From assembly GCF_028714775.1 (NCBI RefSeq), contig NZ_JAQTLS010000023.1:1-60853 (forward strand): a stretch of DNA of 60,853 bases. Reading direction: 5' to 3'. The DNA comes from Thiothrix sp. (lineage in GTDB: Bacteria > Pseudomonadota > Gammaproteobacteria > Thiotrichales > Thiotrichaceae). A program made the translations under genes and the position numbers. Under the pieces are notes generated by a model that saw only the letters and a list, made by a program, of their open reading frames with translations, did not search any database and had not been told where the DNA came from. This document shows, piece by piece, positions 7,726-15,435 of the stretch. Positions within the stretch are counted from its first letter, which is position 1. Each line of letters opens with the position of its first letter.

Positions 7726-8108
7726 TGGCAACCGTCAAATCCATCCCTGCCTTGCTGGATATGAAAAGGTACCGCGTCCAATCCATCCGTGCCTTGCTGG
7801 ATGTGCTTGCAGCCAGCAAACAAAACCCCTCCATCCGTATCAATGTCCCCGGTGATTTTCCTATCACTGGGGAGTATTTCCTGCGGAATATCTGGCATAG
7901 GGGGTTACAAACTAAGTGTAGCCGTGGGTTGCCTGCCCTCTCCCAGCGGGGCGGACAGGCTTGCCACGACATGCAGGCGGATGCACGCCATATCAACGCC
8001 TATTACCGTGACCGGGTGCGCCATCCGGGTTGCCGCAACTTATTGCGCAACCCAAAACTGAAACGGCGTTACCCACACATCGACAACCAACCCAAAAGTT
8101 GGGATTAA
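7725..8108 (+). CDS. basic hypothetical protein (127 aa)
   Basis: Strongly basic, with Arg/His/Lys-rich C-terminus (YYRDRVRHPGCRNLLRNPKLKRRYPH) suggesting nucleic-acid contact (inference). The 5' end has an imperfect internal duplication (SIPALLDM and SIRALLDV). Start chosen at the TGATG overlap with the preceding stop; a longer form from 7656 would overlap too deeply. Confidence 0.5.
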   Translation: MATVKSIPALLDMKRYRVQSIRALLDVLAASKQNPSIRINVPGDFPITGEYFLRNIWHRGLQTKCSRGLPALSQRGGQACHDMQADARHINAYYRDRVRHPGCRNLLRNPKLKRRYPHIDNQPKSWD

Positions 8109-8117
8109 CCCATTAAC

Positions 8118-8190
8118 CAACCCTGCCGGGGAGCAACCACTCCCTGCGGGGTGGCTGTTTCTCCGGCGCACTTTACTTTGGAGAAACAGC
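8118..8190 (+). promoter_or_regulatory. Shine-Dalgarno-sequestering leader 9
   Basis: Stem 1 GGGAG (8129-8133) with CTCCC (8140-8144); then GCGGGG; stem 2 GTTTCTCC (8157-8164) with GGAGAAAC (8180-8187), perfect. Nearly the same as leader 7. Confidence 0.75.
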
Positions 8191-8733
8191 ATGAAACCTA
8201 TCGACTTGAATTTAGGCATCCCGATGGATGCCAGCCGTTGTGCAGCATTACATGGCTACTTGGAACTCCACCTGCAACTGTTTGATGTGGTGGATTATGA
8301 GGTAACGGGTGATGGGAAGCCTGATGATTGCCGGTTGTGGTACGTCCACCGCGTGGGTGGCATCCCTGCCCTGATGGTTCAGGAACTTGTCTTCTTTGAC
8401 CCAAACCGGCACTGGCTTGGGCTAGACCGGAAGGGTGAAGCGGAATTGAGCTATGCCAAAGATGTCCATTACGCGGCAGATTGCCCGCTGCGGTTATTGG
8501 CGTTGGCACCTGCCATCAACCACCCGTGGCGGCTTAGCGTCCGTAACTGGTGGAAAACCCTGCTGCGTGAAGGCGTCAATGCCTTACGGGAAGTCCATGA
8601 CTGGTTTGGGCAGCGCCACAACGGTGATGCCCAGCATAACCGTGAATGTGTCCGGGAAAGCATTGCGCGGCTCCGTGAAATACGTGGGGTTATCGCCATG
8701 CGCAAGGGACTCTTGCGCCAATCGCGCAACTAA
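8191..8733 (+). CDS. hypothetical protein (180 aa)
   Basis: N-terminal alpha/beta part (ALHGYLELHLQLFDVVDYEVTGDGKPDDCRLWYVHRVGG) and basic helical C-terminus (VRESIARLREIRGVIAMRKGLLRQSRN). No signal sequence. No family recognised. Structured element copy C follows about 20 bases after the stop. Confidence 0.6.
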   Translation: MKPIDLNLGIPMDASRCAALHGYLELHLQLFDVVDYEVTGDGKPDDCRLWYVHRVGGIPALMVQELVFFDPNRHWLGLDRKGEAELSYAKDVHYAADCPLRLLALAPAINHPWRLSVRNWWKTLLREGVNALREVHDWFGQRHNGDAQHNRECVRESIARLREIRGVIAMRKGLLRQSRN

Positions 8734-8753
8734 CATTACCCACTAACGTTAAC

Positions 8754-8997
8754 TTGGGGCATTACCACACCTGCGGGTGTGGTGGCCTTGCCAGCCGTTG
8801 ACTGGTCAGCACCAGTGCCGGGCGGCAAGGTTTCCTATGTGTGGCGTTCCACCTTGAACGCGCCCTAGCTGCCAATCCTTACGGTTTTGCAGCAAACCCT
8901 ATAAAGCCCTGACGTGCCACTAGCACTGGGCGGCATACCTTCGGGTATGTTGGTGGCCTTCCTTTAACTTCATCCGCCCCTTGCCGGGCTTTTTACT
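8754..8997 (+). repeat. structured intergenic element, copy C (full length)
   Basis: Third full copy. In the hairpin at 8844-8849/8856-8861 the second pair is C-G (GCGTTC/GAACGC) where copies A and B have T-A (GTGTTC/GAACAC): a compensatory double change. The first hairpin has loop TGCG. The GCCCcttgccGGGC-TTTTT end gives the best terminator-like tail of the copies. Confidence 0.78.
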
Positions 8998-9008
8998 GCT
9001 TTTTTATT

Positions 9009-9080
9009 TTTAACCCACGCGGGGGCAAACAACCCGCTGGGGGATGTTTCTCCCCAATTTTCAATTCAAGGAGAAACACC
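9009..9080 (+). promoter_or_regulatory. Shine-Dalgarno-sequestering leader 10
   Basis: GCGGG/CCCGC stem 1; stem 2 GTTTCTCC (9046-9053) with GGAGAAAC (9070-9077), perfect. GGGG just before the 5' arm can pair with CCCC at 9052-9055 as a competing hairpin. Heads the helicase gene. Confidence 0.75.
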
Positions 9081-11411
9081 ATGACTACTATCGCCAACAC
9101 CACCCCTGCCATTTCCTTGGCAGACTTCGTAAAAGACTTCGGCACTGCCTTGCGTGATGCCGTAGACCAACAAAACCCGCCCATCTTCCACCCGGAAGAT
9201 GCCCGCCCGGCCCGCGATGCGGTGATGGATGGGCTGTTGCGAAAGCCGTTTGCGGCGCAACGTGAGGCTGTCCATGCCATGGCTGCATTATTGGTGGATC
9301 AAGGTGAAAAAGCCGGGATCATCAACGCAGAAATGGGGACTGGCAAAACCATGATGGCCATTTGTGCATCTGCGGTACTGCAAGCTGAAGGCTACCCACG
9401 CACCTTGGTCATCTGCCCTCCCCACTTGGTTTACAAGTGGCGGCGTGAGATCAAGGATACTGTCCCCAATGCCCGCGTCTGGGTATTGAACGGTGTGGAC
9501 ACTTTGGCGCGTCTGCTGCAATTGCGTGAAATGGTGAAAACCGGGGGCAACAACAATGCGCCTGAGTACTTCGTCATGGGACGTGTGCGGATGCGCATGG
9601 GCTATGAATGGAAGCACGCTTTTGCCCACAAGCTGGTCAGCGGGCGTAACCCTGACACGGGTGAGTTTTTCGCCCATAAGTTGTTGGCTTGCCCCAAATG
9701 CGGCACGGTTTACCGTGATGCAGAAGGCCAAGTTTACCGTACTGAACGGGGTTTGCCTGACAAACGTCTGGCCTGCAACCACAAGCACGTTGATGATGAC
9801 GGCGTGGAACATACCTGCGGTGAGCAACTGTGGACACTGATCCGCAAGGAACCCCTGAGAGGCAAGCGCAAGCTGGTCTTGGACGGGTTAAAGCAACTCC
9901 CCACCATTGGTGACAAGACGGCAGAACGCCTGATTGCCATGTTTGGTGAGGAGATGTTGGGCAATATGTTGGCTGACAACATCCATGAGTTCGTCAACTT
10001 GATGGATGATGAAGGCAATATGGTGTTCAACGACCGCCAAGCCGACCGCATTGAACGGGCCTTGGGTAAAACCGAGATTTCGTTTGGGCAAGGCGGCTAC
10101 CAGCCAACCGAATTTATCAAACGGCAATTGCCCGATGGTTATTTCAGCTTGCTGGTGACTGATGAGGCGCATGAGTTCAAGAACGGCGATTCCGCACAAG
10201 GCCAAGCCTTTGGAGTGTTGGCAGCAAAAGCCCGCAAGGTGCTTCTTCTGACTGGCACACTGATGGGCGGTTATGCGGATGACCTGTTCCACTTGCTGTT
10301 CCGTGCCAACCCACGCCGTATGATCGAAGATGGATACAAATACCGCAACCGCTCTTTGGGTGGTGCGGTGATGGCATTCATGCGTGACCACGGCATCCTC
10401 AAAGACGTGTTCAAAAGCACAACGGGCGGGAGCCATAAAACCTCACGCGGGGAAAAGGACTCGCAGCGCACCTCCAAAGCACCGGGCTTCGGCCCGACTG
10501 GCATTTGCCGTTTCATCCTGCCTTACACGGTGTTTTTGAAACTCAAGGACATCGGTGGGAACGTATTGCCCAGTTACGATGAGCATTATGTTGAAGTGGG
10601 GATGGAGGACGGGCAGCGGGATGCGTATGAAAGCCTGTCAGCAGACCTGACGTATGAAATGCGTAGGGCATTGGCAAAAGGCGACACTACCCTGCTGGGT
10701 GTGGTGCTGAATGCGCTGCTGCGTTGGCCTGAAACCTGCTTCCGTGATGAAACCGTGCGCCACCCGCGCACTGGGGACATCTTGGCAGGAGCGCCTGCGC
10801 TGTTTGGTGAAACTGAAAGCATCCTGCCGGGCGGCACTGTCCAAGTGGATAGCCTAGCCCGTTGGACGCCGAAGGAACAGAAGCTGCTGGACATCTGCAA
10901 GGCTGAAAAGGCCAAAGGACGCCGCGTGTTGGTGTACACCACCTACACCGGCAAACAGGACACCTCCCAGCGCCTCAAAACGCTGTTGGGTACTGCTGGC
11001 CTGAAAACCGATGTGCTGCGCTCCAGCGTTTCCACTGAACAAAGGGAAGACTGGATACTCGACCGCGTTGACCGTGGTATCGACGTTCTGGTGTGCAACC
11101 CGGAACTGGTGAAAACTGGCCTCGATTTGTTGGAGTTCCCAACCATCGTGTTCATGCAAACCGGCTATAGCGTCTATACGCTCCAGCAAGCTGCCCGCCG
11201 TTCTTGGCGGATTGGGCAGCGGTTGCCAGTTGCTGTGTACTTCCTCGGTTATGAAAACACCGCACAAACCGCGTGCTTGGCGCTGATGGCGGAAAAGATC
11301 GCGGTCAGCCAAAGCACCAGTGGCGACATGCCCGACACTGGCTTGGATGTGCTCAACCCCAACGGTGATTCCGTAGAGGTGGCGCTCGCCAAGCGGATGT
11401 TGGGCAAGTAG
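9081..11411 (+). CDS. SNF2-family DEAH helicase/translocase
   Basis: 776 residues. Motif I is NAEMGTGKTMMA (near residue 82), Ia LVICPPHLVYKWRREI, II TDEAHEF (about 359), III LLTGTLMGG, and the C-terminal lobe has a motif V/VI region VKTGLDLLEFPTIVFM...QQAARRSWRIGQ, diagnostic for SWI2/SNF2-type double-stranded DNA translocases. Two Cys pairs near 200-250 (CPKCG and CNHKHVDDDGVEHTCG) form a likely zinc-binding insertion between motifs Ia and II. Such helicases on plasmids accompany methyltransferases or restriction-like modules; here the NPPY methyltransferase lies 3 kb upstream with the same leader type. Exact substrate and role unknown. Confidence 0.85.
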   Translation: MTTIANTTPAISLADFVKDFGTALRDAVDQQNPPIFHPEDARPARDAVMDGLLRKPFAAQREAVHAMAALLVDQGEKAGIINAEMGTGKTMMAICASAVLQAEGYPRTLVICPPHLVYKWRREIKDTVPNARVWVLNGVDTLARLLQLREMVKTGGNNNAPEYFVMGRVRMRMGYEWKHAFAHKLVSGRNPDTGEFFAHKLLACPKCGTVYRDAEGQVYRTERGLPDKRLACNHKHVDDDGVEHTCGEQLWTLIRKEPLRGKRKLVLDGLKQLPTIGDKTAERLIAMFGEEMLGNMLADNIHEFVNLMDDEGNMVFNDRQADRIERALGKTEISFGQGGYQPTEFIKRQLPDGYFSLLVTDEAHEFKNGDSAQGQAFGVLAAKARKVLLLTGTLMGGYADDLFHLLFRANPRRMIEDGYKYRNRSLGGAVMAFMRDHGILKDVFKSTTGGSHKTSRGEKDSQRTSKAPGFGPTGICRFILPYTVFLKLKDIGGNVLPSYDEHYVEVGMEDGQRDAYESLSADLTYEMRRALAKGDTTLLGVVLNALLRWPETCFRDETVRHPRTGDILAGAPALFGETESILPGGTVQVDSLARWTPKEQKLLDICKAEKAKGRRVLVYTTYTGKQDTSQRLKTLLGTAGLKTDVLRSSVSTEQREDWILDRVDRGIDVLVCNPELVKTGLDLLEFPTIVFMQTGYSVYTLQQAARRSWRIGQRLPVAVYFLGYENTAQTACLALMAEKIAVSQSTSGDMPDTGLDVLNPNGDSVEVALAKRMLGK

Positions 11412-11436
11412 CCTTTACCTGCCCCTTAACAGCCGA

Positions 11437-11461
11437 CCCCGCCTTGTGCGGGGTTTTTTTT
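11437..11461 (+). terminator. intrinsic terminator after the helicase gene
   Basis: CCCCGC (11437-11442) and GCGGGG (11448-11453) pair around a five-base loop and are followed by eight T. It closes the accessory block and separates it from the transfer operon. Confidence 0.9.
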
Positions 11462-11614
11462 GCCTGCCGACAGCCATCCGCCAAAATCATAAGTAAATTC
11501 TATTGTCAAGTTTTCGCCCACGGCATGAATTTTGTGCTGGGGATGAAAAATTGCTTGCCGTTTGGGTGCTTGTGACAATTGCCGGGCTTTTTAAACAAGG
11601 ACATAGGCGAAGCA

Positions 11615-11995
11615 GTGGTGAGGTATCCCAACAAAAGCACATGGGTGCTGATGGCAGTTTTGGCAACAGCGCTGGCAGCTTGCAGCGTTAGCCCCAACCC
11701 ATTCCTTGCGGGTGCAGGATGCCGTGCAGACGGCACTTCCCTCCCGTGGAAACGGCCCACATTCCCCGCCAAACCCCCGGCAAAAAGGCCACCTGTCCCC
11801 GTGTTTGCCTTCCCAGCAGTCCTCCAACGCCCCGCTGGTTACGCAGAAAGGTCGGCAGTGTACGTGTTTGCCGGGGCAGCCCCCGTGGGCGTGCCTGCGG
11901 ATACCCTGCCCCCGCCGATGCCGGATGCTGTTGGGGACAATACCCTCACCGAATTGCCCATCTGGGACAGCATGGCGGCAGAAAACCAACAATAA
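11615..11995 (+). CDS. putative lipoprotein at the head of the transfer operon
   Basis: About 126 residues from GTG. The lipobox LATALAAC (cleavage before Cys near residue 23) follows a short hydrophobic helix; the mature part is Pro/Ala-rich with no recognised domain. Position just upstream of the pilin gene suggests an accessory envelope role such as entry exclusion or pilus assembly, but no sequence motif shows this. Start is uncertain: TTG 11579, GTG 11615 and GTG 11618 are all in frame; AGGCGA is best spaced for 11615. Confidence 0.6.
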   Translation: MVRYPNKSTWVLMAVLATALAACSVSPNPFLAGAGCRADGTSLPWKRPTFPAKPPAKRPPVPVFAFPAVLQRPAGYAERSAVYVFAGAAPVGVPADTLPPPMPDAVGDNTLTELPIWDSMAAENQQ

Positions 11996-12031
11996 AACGG
12001 CCGATTTTTTTAACAACAGGAGACAACCCTT

Positions 12032-12352
12032 ATGGGTACAACATTGCAACTTCCCCCCTTCCACCTGACGCGCACCCAACAGCGGGCGCTGCTGCTGATG
12101 GCGCTATGCCTGCCCGTGCTGGCCTATGCCGGGACAAGTGGCACGGAGTTTAAGGCGTTTTACGACTTCGTTTACGGCGCGGCTACAGGTTACTTGGGGC
12201 GCGGCCTTGCGATCACGGGCGGGCTGATCATGCTTGGCGTGGCAGCAGGTACGGGCAAGGCCACCATTGCCATCTTGGGCGTGGTGTTGGCGATCTTCGG
12301 CTCGATTGGCCCGACCATCATTAACGCAATCTTTGCCTCGGCAACCCTCTAA
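12032..12352 (+). CDS. traA: F-type conjugative pilin TraA
   Basis: 106-residue pre-pilin. A long signal sequence ends ALCLPVLAYA with likely cleavage before GTSG, leaving a mature chain of about 73 residues, close to F pilin. Two hydrophobic helices (GLAITGGLIMLGVAAG and IAILGVVLAIFGSIG) with a short basic turn (TGK) between them match the pilin fold in the inner membrane before assembly. Good ribosome-binding site ACAGGAG. Next to traL, the canonical order. Confidence 0.85.
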   Translation: MGTTLQLPPFHLTRTQQRALLLMALCLPVLAYAGTSGTEFKAFYDFVYGAATGYLGRGLAITGGLIMLGVAAGTGKATIAILGVVLAIFGSIGPTIINAIFASATL

Positions 12353-12373
12353 ACCACCAGTTCCGGGGTAATC

Positions 12374-12664
12374 ATGGACGGGCAAGAAAAGTATTTGATC
12401 CCACGCCGCTTGGATGACATGCCGCAGTTGTTCTTTTGGGATGCGGATGTGGCGGTGATTGCCATTGCCTTCATCCTCTTGGGTGGGCTGTTCGGCCTGA
12501 TTATCCCCGGCCTGATCCTTGGCGTCGGCATTGCGCGGGCATTCTCACGCCTCAAGCACGATGGCGGGAAAGGGATGATGGTGCGCTTTTTGTATTGGTA
12601 CACGCCATCGGATTGGTGGCTAAAAAGCCGTGCGGCCTCGTGGCAACGCGAATTCATCGGCTAG
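12374..12664 (+). CDS. traL: type IV secretion protein TraL
   Basis: 96 residues with the family pattern: N-terminal IPRRLDDMPQLFFWDADVAV, one long hydrophobic segment (IAFILLGGLFGLIIPGLILGVGIA), then a basic stretch and YWYTPSDWW. TraL is an inner-membrane pilus assembly protein of MPF-F systems. Between traA and traE. Confidence 0.9.
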   Translation: MDGQEKYLIPRRLDDMPQLFFWDADVAVIAIAFILLGGLFGLIIPGLILGVGIARAFSRLKHDGGKGMMVRFLYWYTPSDWWLKSRAASWQREFIG

Positions 12665-12673
12665 GGGGGCATC

Positions 12674-13279
12674 ATGAGGCGCAGCCAATATTTATCAAAA
12701 CTGGCGGACACCGGCTACCAAAAGGGGGCATTAAAACTGCTCGCAGCGGGGCTGCTGCTCTCCAATGTCCTGCTGCTGGTAATGTTGATGTCAGCCACCG
12801 GGCAAGCACAAAAGACCATTGTTGTGCCGCCGGATTTCAAGCGCTCCTTCTGGGTGTCAGGTGACACCGCAAGCCCAGAGTATCTGGAGCAGATGGGCAT
12901 GTACTACGCCACTTTAATGCTCAACTACAGCCCTGAAAACATCCAGTACCAGACAAGCCAATTCCTGAAGTTCGCCTCACCGACAGTGTTTGGCGAGTTG
13001 TCCGGCAAATTTACCGATGACGTGGGCAAGGTTGTGCGCAACCAATTATCCTCGGTGTTTTACCCGCAATCGGTGGACATACGCGGGCTGGCAGTCACGT
13101 TCGTGGGCATCCAGACGGTGTTTGTTGGCAAGAACATCACCGAACAAAAGCAGCGCAAATACCGGATTGACATGGAGATGGGGGCACAACAGCCGCTGGT
13201 GATTGCCTTCCAAGAAATCCCCATCGTGGACGGCAAGCCACCTGCTGTGGCAACGCCGACCGCACCGCAACCGCAATAA
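12674..13279 (+). CDS. traE: type IV secretion protein TraE (VirB5/VirB8-position)
   Basis: 201 residues. One N-terminal membrane helix (LLAAGLLLSNVLLLVMLMSATG) then a periplasmic domain with VPPDFKRSFWVSG, DTASPEYLEQMGMYYATLMLNYSPEN, as in TraE of F and SXT. Works with TraL, TraK and TraB in pilus assembly. The C-terminus is Pro-rich. Confidence 0.9.
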   Translation: MRRSQYLSKLADTGYQKGALKLLAAGLLLSNVLLLVMLMSATGQAQKTIVVPPDFKRSFWVSGDTASPEYLEQMGMYYATLMLNYSPENIQYQTSQFLKFASPTVFGELSGKFTDDVGKVVRNQLSSVFYPQSVDIRGLAVTFVGIQTVFVGKNITEQKQRKYRIDMEMGAQQPLVIAFQEIPIVDGKPPAVATPTAPQPQ

Positions 13280-13303
13280 CGTAAACGCATAGGGCTAAAC
13301 GCA

Positions 13304-14065
13304 ATGGCACAGAGGACTTTCAACCGGGCATGGGGCATTGGGCTGCTGCTGTTGCTGGGGCAAACCCCCAGCGCATGGGCAGTGCAGGACTTGACCGTGC
13401 AGGATGGCGACAACGTGGCGGCGGACATCTCCACCAAGGAACTGACGCGCTTCTCAATGGCTTCAGGGCGCATCACCCGCATTTGGGGGCCAGATGACCG
13501 CTTTGCGGTGGAGCCGGACAAGGAAGGTGGGCAACTGTTTGTGCGCTTGCTCGATGGCAAGAAAGAGCCGTTCTCGGTGTTCGTGAAAGATGGTACAGGA
13601 GCCACCTACACGGTATTGGCAACCCCAAAGGACATGCCATCTGACTCGGTGGTGCTGCACGCGCAGGCCAAGCCGGATGCCCAAACGGAAGCCGACAGCC
13701 ACGGCTATGGCGGTGGTGCATATTCTGCCGTTAATGGCAGGCCGTACAACTGGGTCAACACCCTCAAGGGCATGATGCGGGGCATGGCCTTGGGGACATT
13801 ACCCGGTGCGGAGCCAGTAAACGAAACCATCAACATTGACATGCCCGGCACGCTGGTGCTGCTGGAACGCTATAACGGCGACCTGACCGGCGAGGTTTAC
13901 GAATTCACCGCCCGTGGGGCGACCACGCTGGATGAGCGCCAGTTCGAGGCCACCAGCGTCACCAACGGGGCGGACGTGAAGGCCGTGGCGGTTGACGAAA
14001 TGGCCTTGGCTGATGGGCAAACCACCCGCATTTACGTGGTCAAGGCCAACGGGGAGGATTTGTAA
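13304..14065 (+). CDS. traK: secretin-like outer-membrane core protein TraK
   Basis: 253 residues with a signal peptide ending PSAWA. Beta-rich domain with VQDGDNVAADISTKELTRFSMASGRITRIWG and the C-terminal YVVKANGEDL. TraK corresponds to VirB9 and forms the outer core with TraV and TraB. Its stop overlaps the traB start by one base (TAATG). Confidence 0.9.
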   Translation: MAQRTFNRAWGIGLLLLLGQTPSAWAVQDLTVQDGDNVAADISTKELTRFSMASGRITRIWGPDDRFAVEPDKEGGQLFVRLLDGKKEPFSVFVKDGTGATYTVLATPKDMPSDSVVLHAQAKPDAQTEADSHGYGGGAYSAVNGRPYNWVNTLKGMMRGMALGTLPGAEPVNETINIDMPGTLVLLERYNGDLTGEVYEFTARGATTLDERQFEATSVTNGADVKAVAVDEMALADGQTTRIYVVKANGEDL

Positions 14066-15435
14066 TGGATGCCAGCGCCACTGTCAAAACCCGCCAAATG
14101 GCCATCGCCGGGGCAGTGTTGGCACTGTTGGTGGGCTTGGTCATTGCCGGGTTGTGGTGGTCTGACCCCAACCGCAAGGTGGATGCCGCCGCGCAGTCAG
14201 CCGATGCCGGGGCCGTCACCAAAAGCTACACCACGCCCACCGCCGTGCTTGACCCCAGCGAGGTGTGGATCACCCGTTCTGAGGCGCAACTGGCAGACAT
14301 GAAGAAACAGAACGATGCCTTGGCTGCGCAACTGGCGGAACTGGCCAAGGCGGTTAAGGAAGGGAAACCCGTGGACGGGCAAGCGGCAGTTGATGCCAAT
14401 GCACTGCCACCCGCCCCGGATGGCAAACCACCCGCCGACGCACCTAGGGAACAAGGCGCGGGGCAGGCGGAACTGGCAGGCGGCAACTTGGGTGAGCTGC
14501 CACCCGCACCCCAAGACAACATGCCTGCCAACTTGCCACCCCCGCCACCTGCGGCGGGCGCTGCCAACCCTGCTGCCATGCCCGGCATGATGCCAGCCCC
14601 ACCCGGTGGGCAAGCCGACGCGGCAAAACCACCCGGCATCCTGAGCATTGACTTGGGGGCAGACTGGAAAAACGGGCACGATTTGGGTGCGGAAGGCGAC
14701 AAGGGCAAGGATGGGGAAACCCCGGCAGCGGGTGCAGACGGTGGCAAGCCAAGCAACCACAGCATCAACACCTACCTGCCTGCGGGCAGCTTCGTCAAGG
14801 CGGTGCTGTTGTCGGGGTTGGATGCCCCTACGGGTGGGCAGGCGCAATCCAACCCGCAGCCAGTGCTGTTGCGGCTGGTGGACGGCGGCACGTTGCCCAA
14901 CCAGTTTTCCTCCCGCGTGAAATCCTGCCACATGACGGCGGCAGGCTACGGGGACATATCCTCTGAGCGGGCTTACCTCCGGCTGGAACGCATGTCGTGT
15001 GTGATGTTGGACGGCAAGGTCGTGGACAGCCCGGTCAAAGGCTTCGTTTCCGGGGAGGACGGCAAGGCCGGGATGCGCGGCAATTTGGTCAGCAAGCAAG
15101 GCCAGATGATTGCCAAGGCATTGGTGTCCGGGGTGGCAGGCGGCATTGGTTCCGGGATTTCGGAAGCCTACAGCAGCATTTCGACCAGTGCCACCACCGG
15201 CACGACCACCACCGTTGACCCCTCCAAGATCGCCCAGTTCGGGGTGGCGAACGGCTTTGGCAAGACCTTGGAGAAAGTGGCGGACTGGTACTTGCAACGC
15301 GCCAATGAAACCTACCCAGTGATTGAGATTGCCAGCGGTCGGGCGGTGGACATCGTGCTGAATGAGGGCTTTGACTTTGGTGACGTGGACATCCTGAAAG
15401 AGGCTGGTGATGGCGATGCGGCGGGTGATGAGTGA
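14065..15435 (+). CDS. traB: type IV secretion core protein TraB (VirB10-like)
   Basis: 456 residues. A single inner-membrane helix near the N-terminus (GAVLALLVGLVIAGLWW), a coiled segment (EAQLADMKKQNDALAAQLAELAKAV), then a long Pro/Ala/Gly periplasmic spacer (about 105-200), and the conserved TrbI/VirB10 domain (TYLPAGSFVKAVLLSGLDAPTGG, MSCVMLDGKVVDSPVKGFVSGEDGKAGMRG, RAVDIVLNEG). It bridges both membranes. Overlaps the next gene by GTGA. Confidence 0.92.
   Translation: MDASATVKTRQMAIAGAVLALLVGLVIAGLWWSDPNRKVDAAAQSADAGAVTKSYTTPTAVLDPSEVWITRSEAQLADMKKQNDALAAQLAELAKAVKEGKPVDGQAAVDANALPPAPDGKPPADAPREQGAGQAELAGGNLGELPPAPQDNMPANLPPPPPAAGAANPAAMPGMMPAPPGGQADAAKPPGILSIDLGADWKNGHDLGAEGDKGKDGETPAAGADGGKPSNHSINTYLPAGSFVKAVLLSGLDAPTGGQAQSNPQPVLLRLVDGGTLPNQFSSRVKSCHMTAAGYGDISSERAYLRLERMSCVMLDGKVVDSPVKGFVSGEDGKAGMRGNLVSKQGQMIAKALVSGVAGGIGSGISEAYSSISTSATTGTTTTVDPSKIAQFGVANGFGKTLEKVADWYLQRANETYPVIEIASGRAVDIVLNEGFDFGDVDILKEAGDGDAAGDE

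Noticed and set aside
458-8997. Integron attC sites as explanation for the intergenic repeats
   Set aside because: The repeats follow stop codons and precede genes like cassettes, but the inverted ends and R'/R'' core motifs of attC are not seen, there is no integrase, and the leader part belongs to the next gene.
713-9080. CRISPR-like array
   Set aside because: Repeats are kilobases apart with genes between them, and they form ribosome-binding-site hairpins.
4699-11411. Known DISARM or BREX defence locus
   Set aside because: A methyltransferase and a SNF2 helicase are present, but DrmA/DrmB, PLD, PglZ or BrxC partners are not seen.
11503-11531. Promoter of the transfer operon (TTGTCA-17-TGAATT)
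   Set aside because: The -10 box matches poorly; a start here is possible but not supported well enough to list.
14197-15297. 366-residue minus-strand ORF
   Set aside because: It is the shadow of traB, whose product and operon position are clear; composition is that of a reverse frame.
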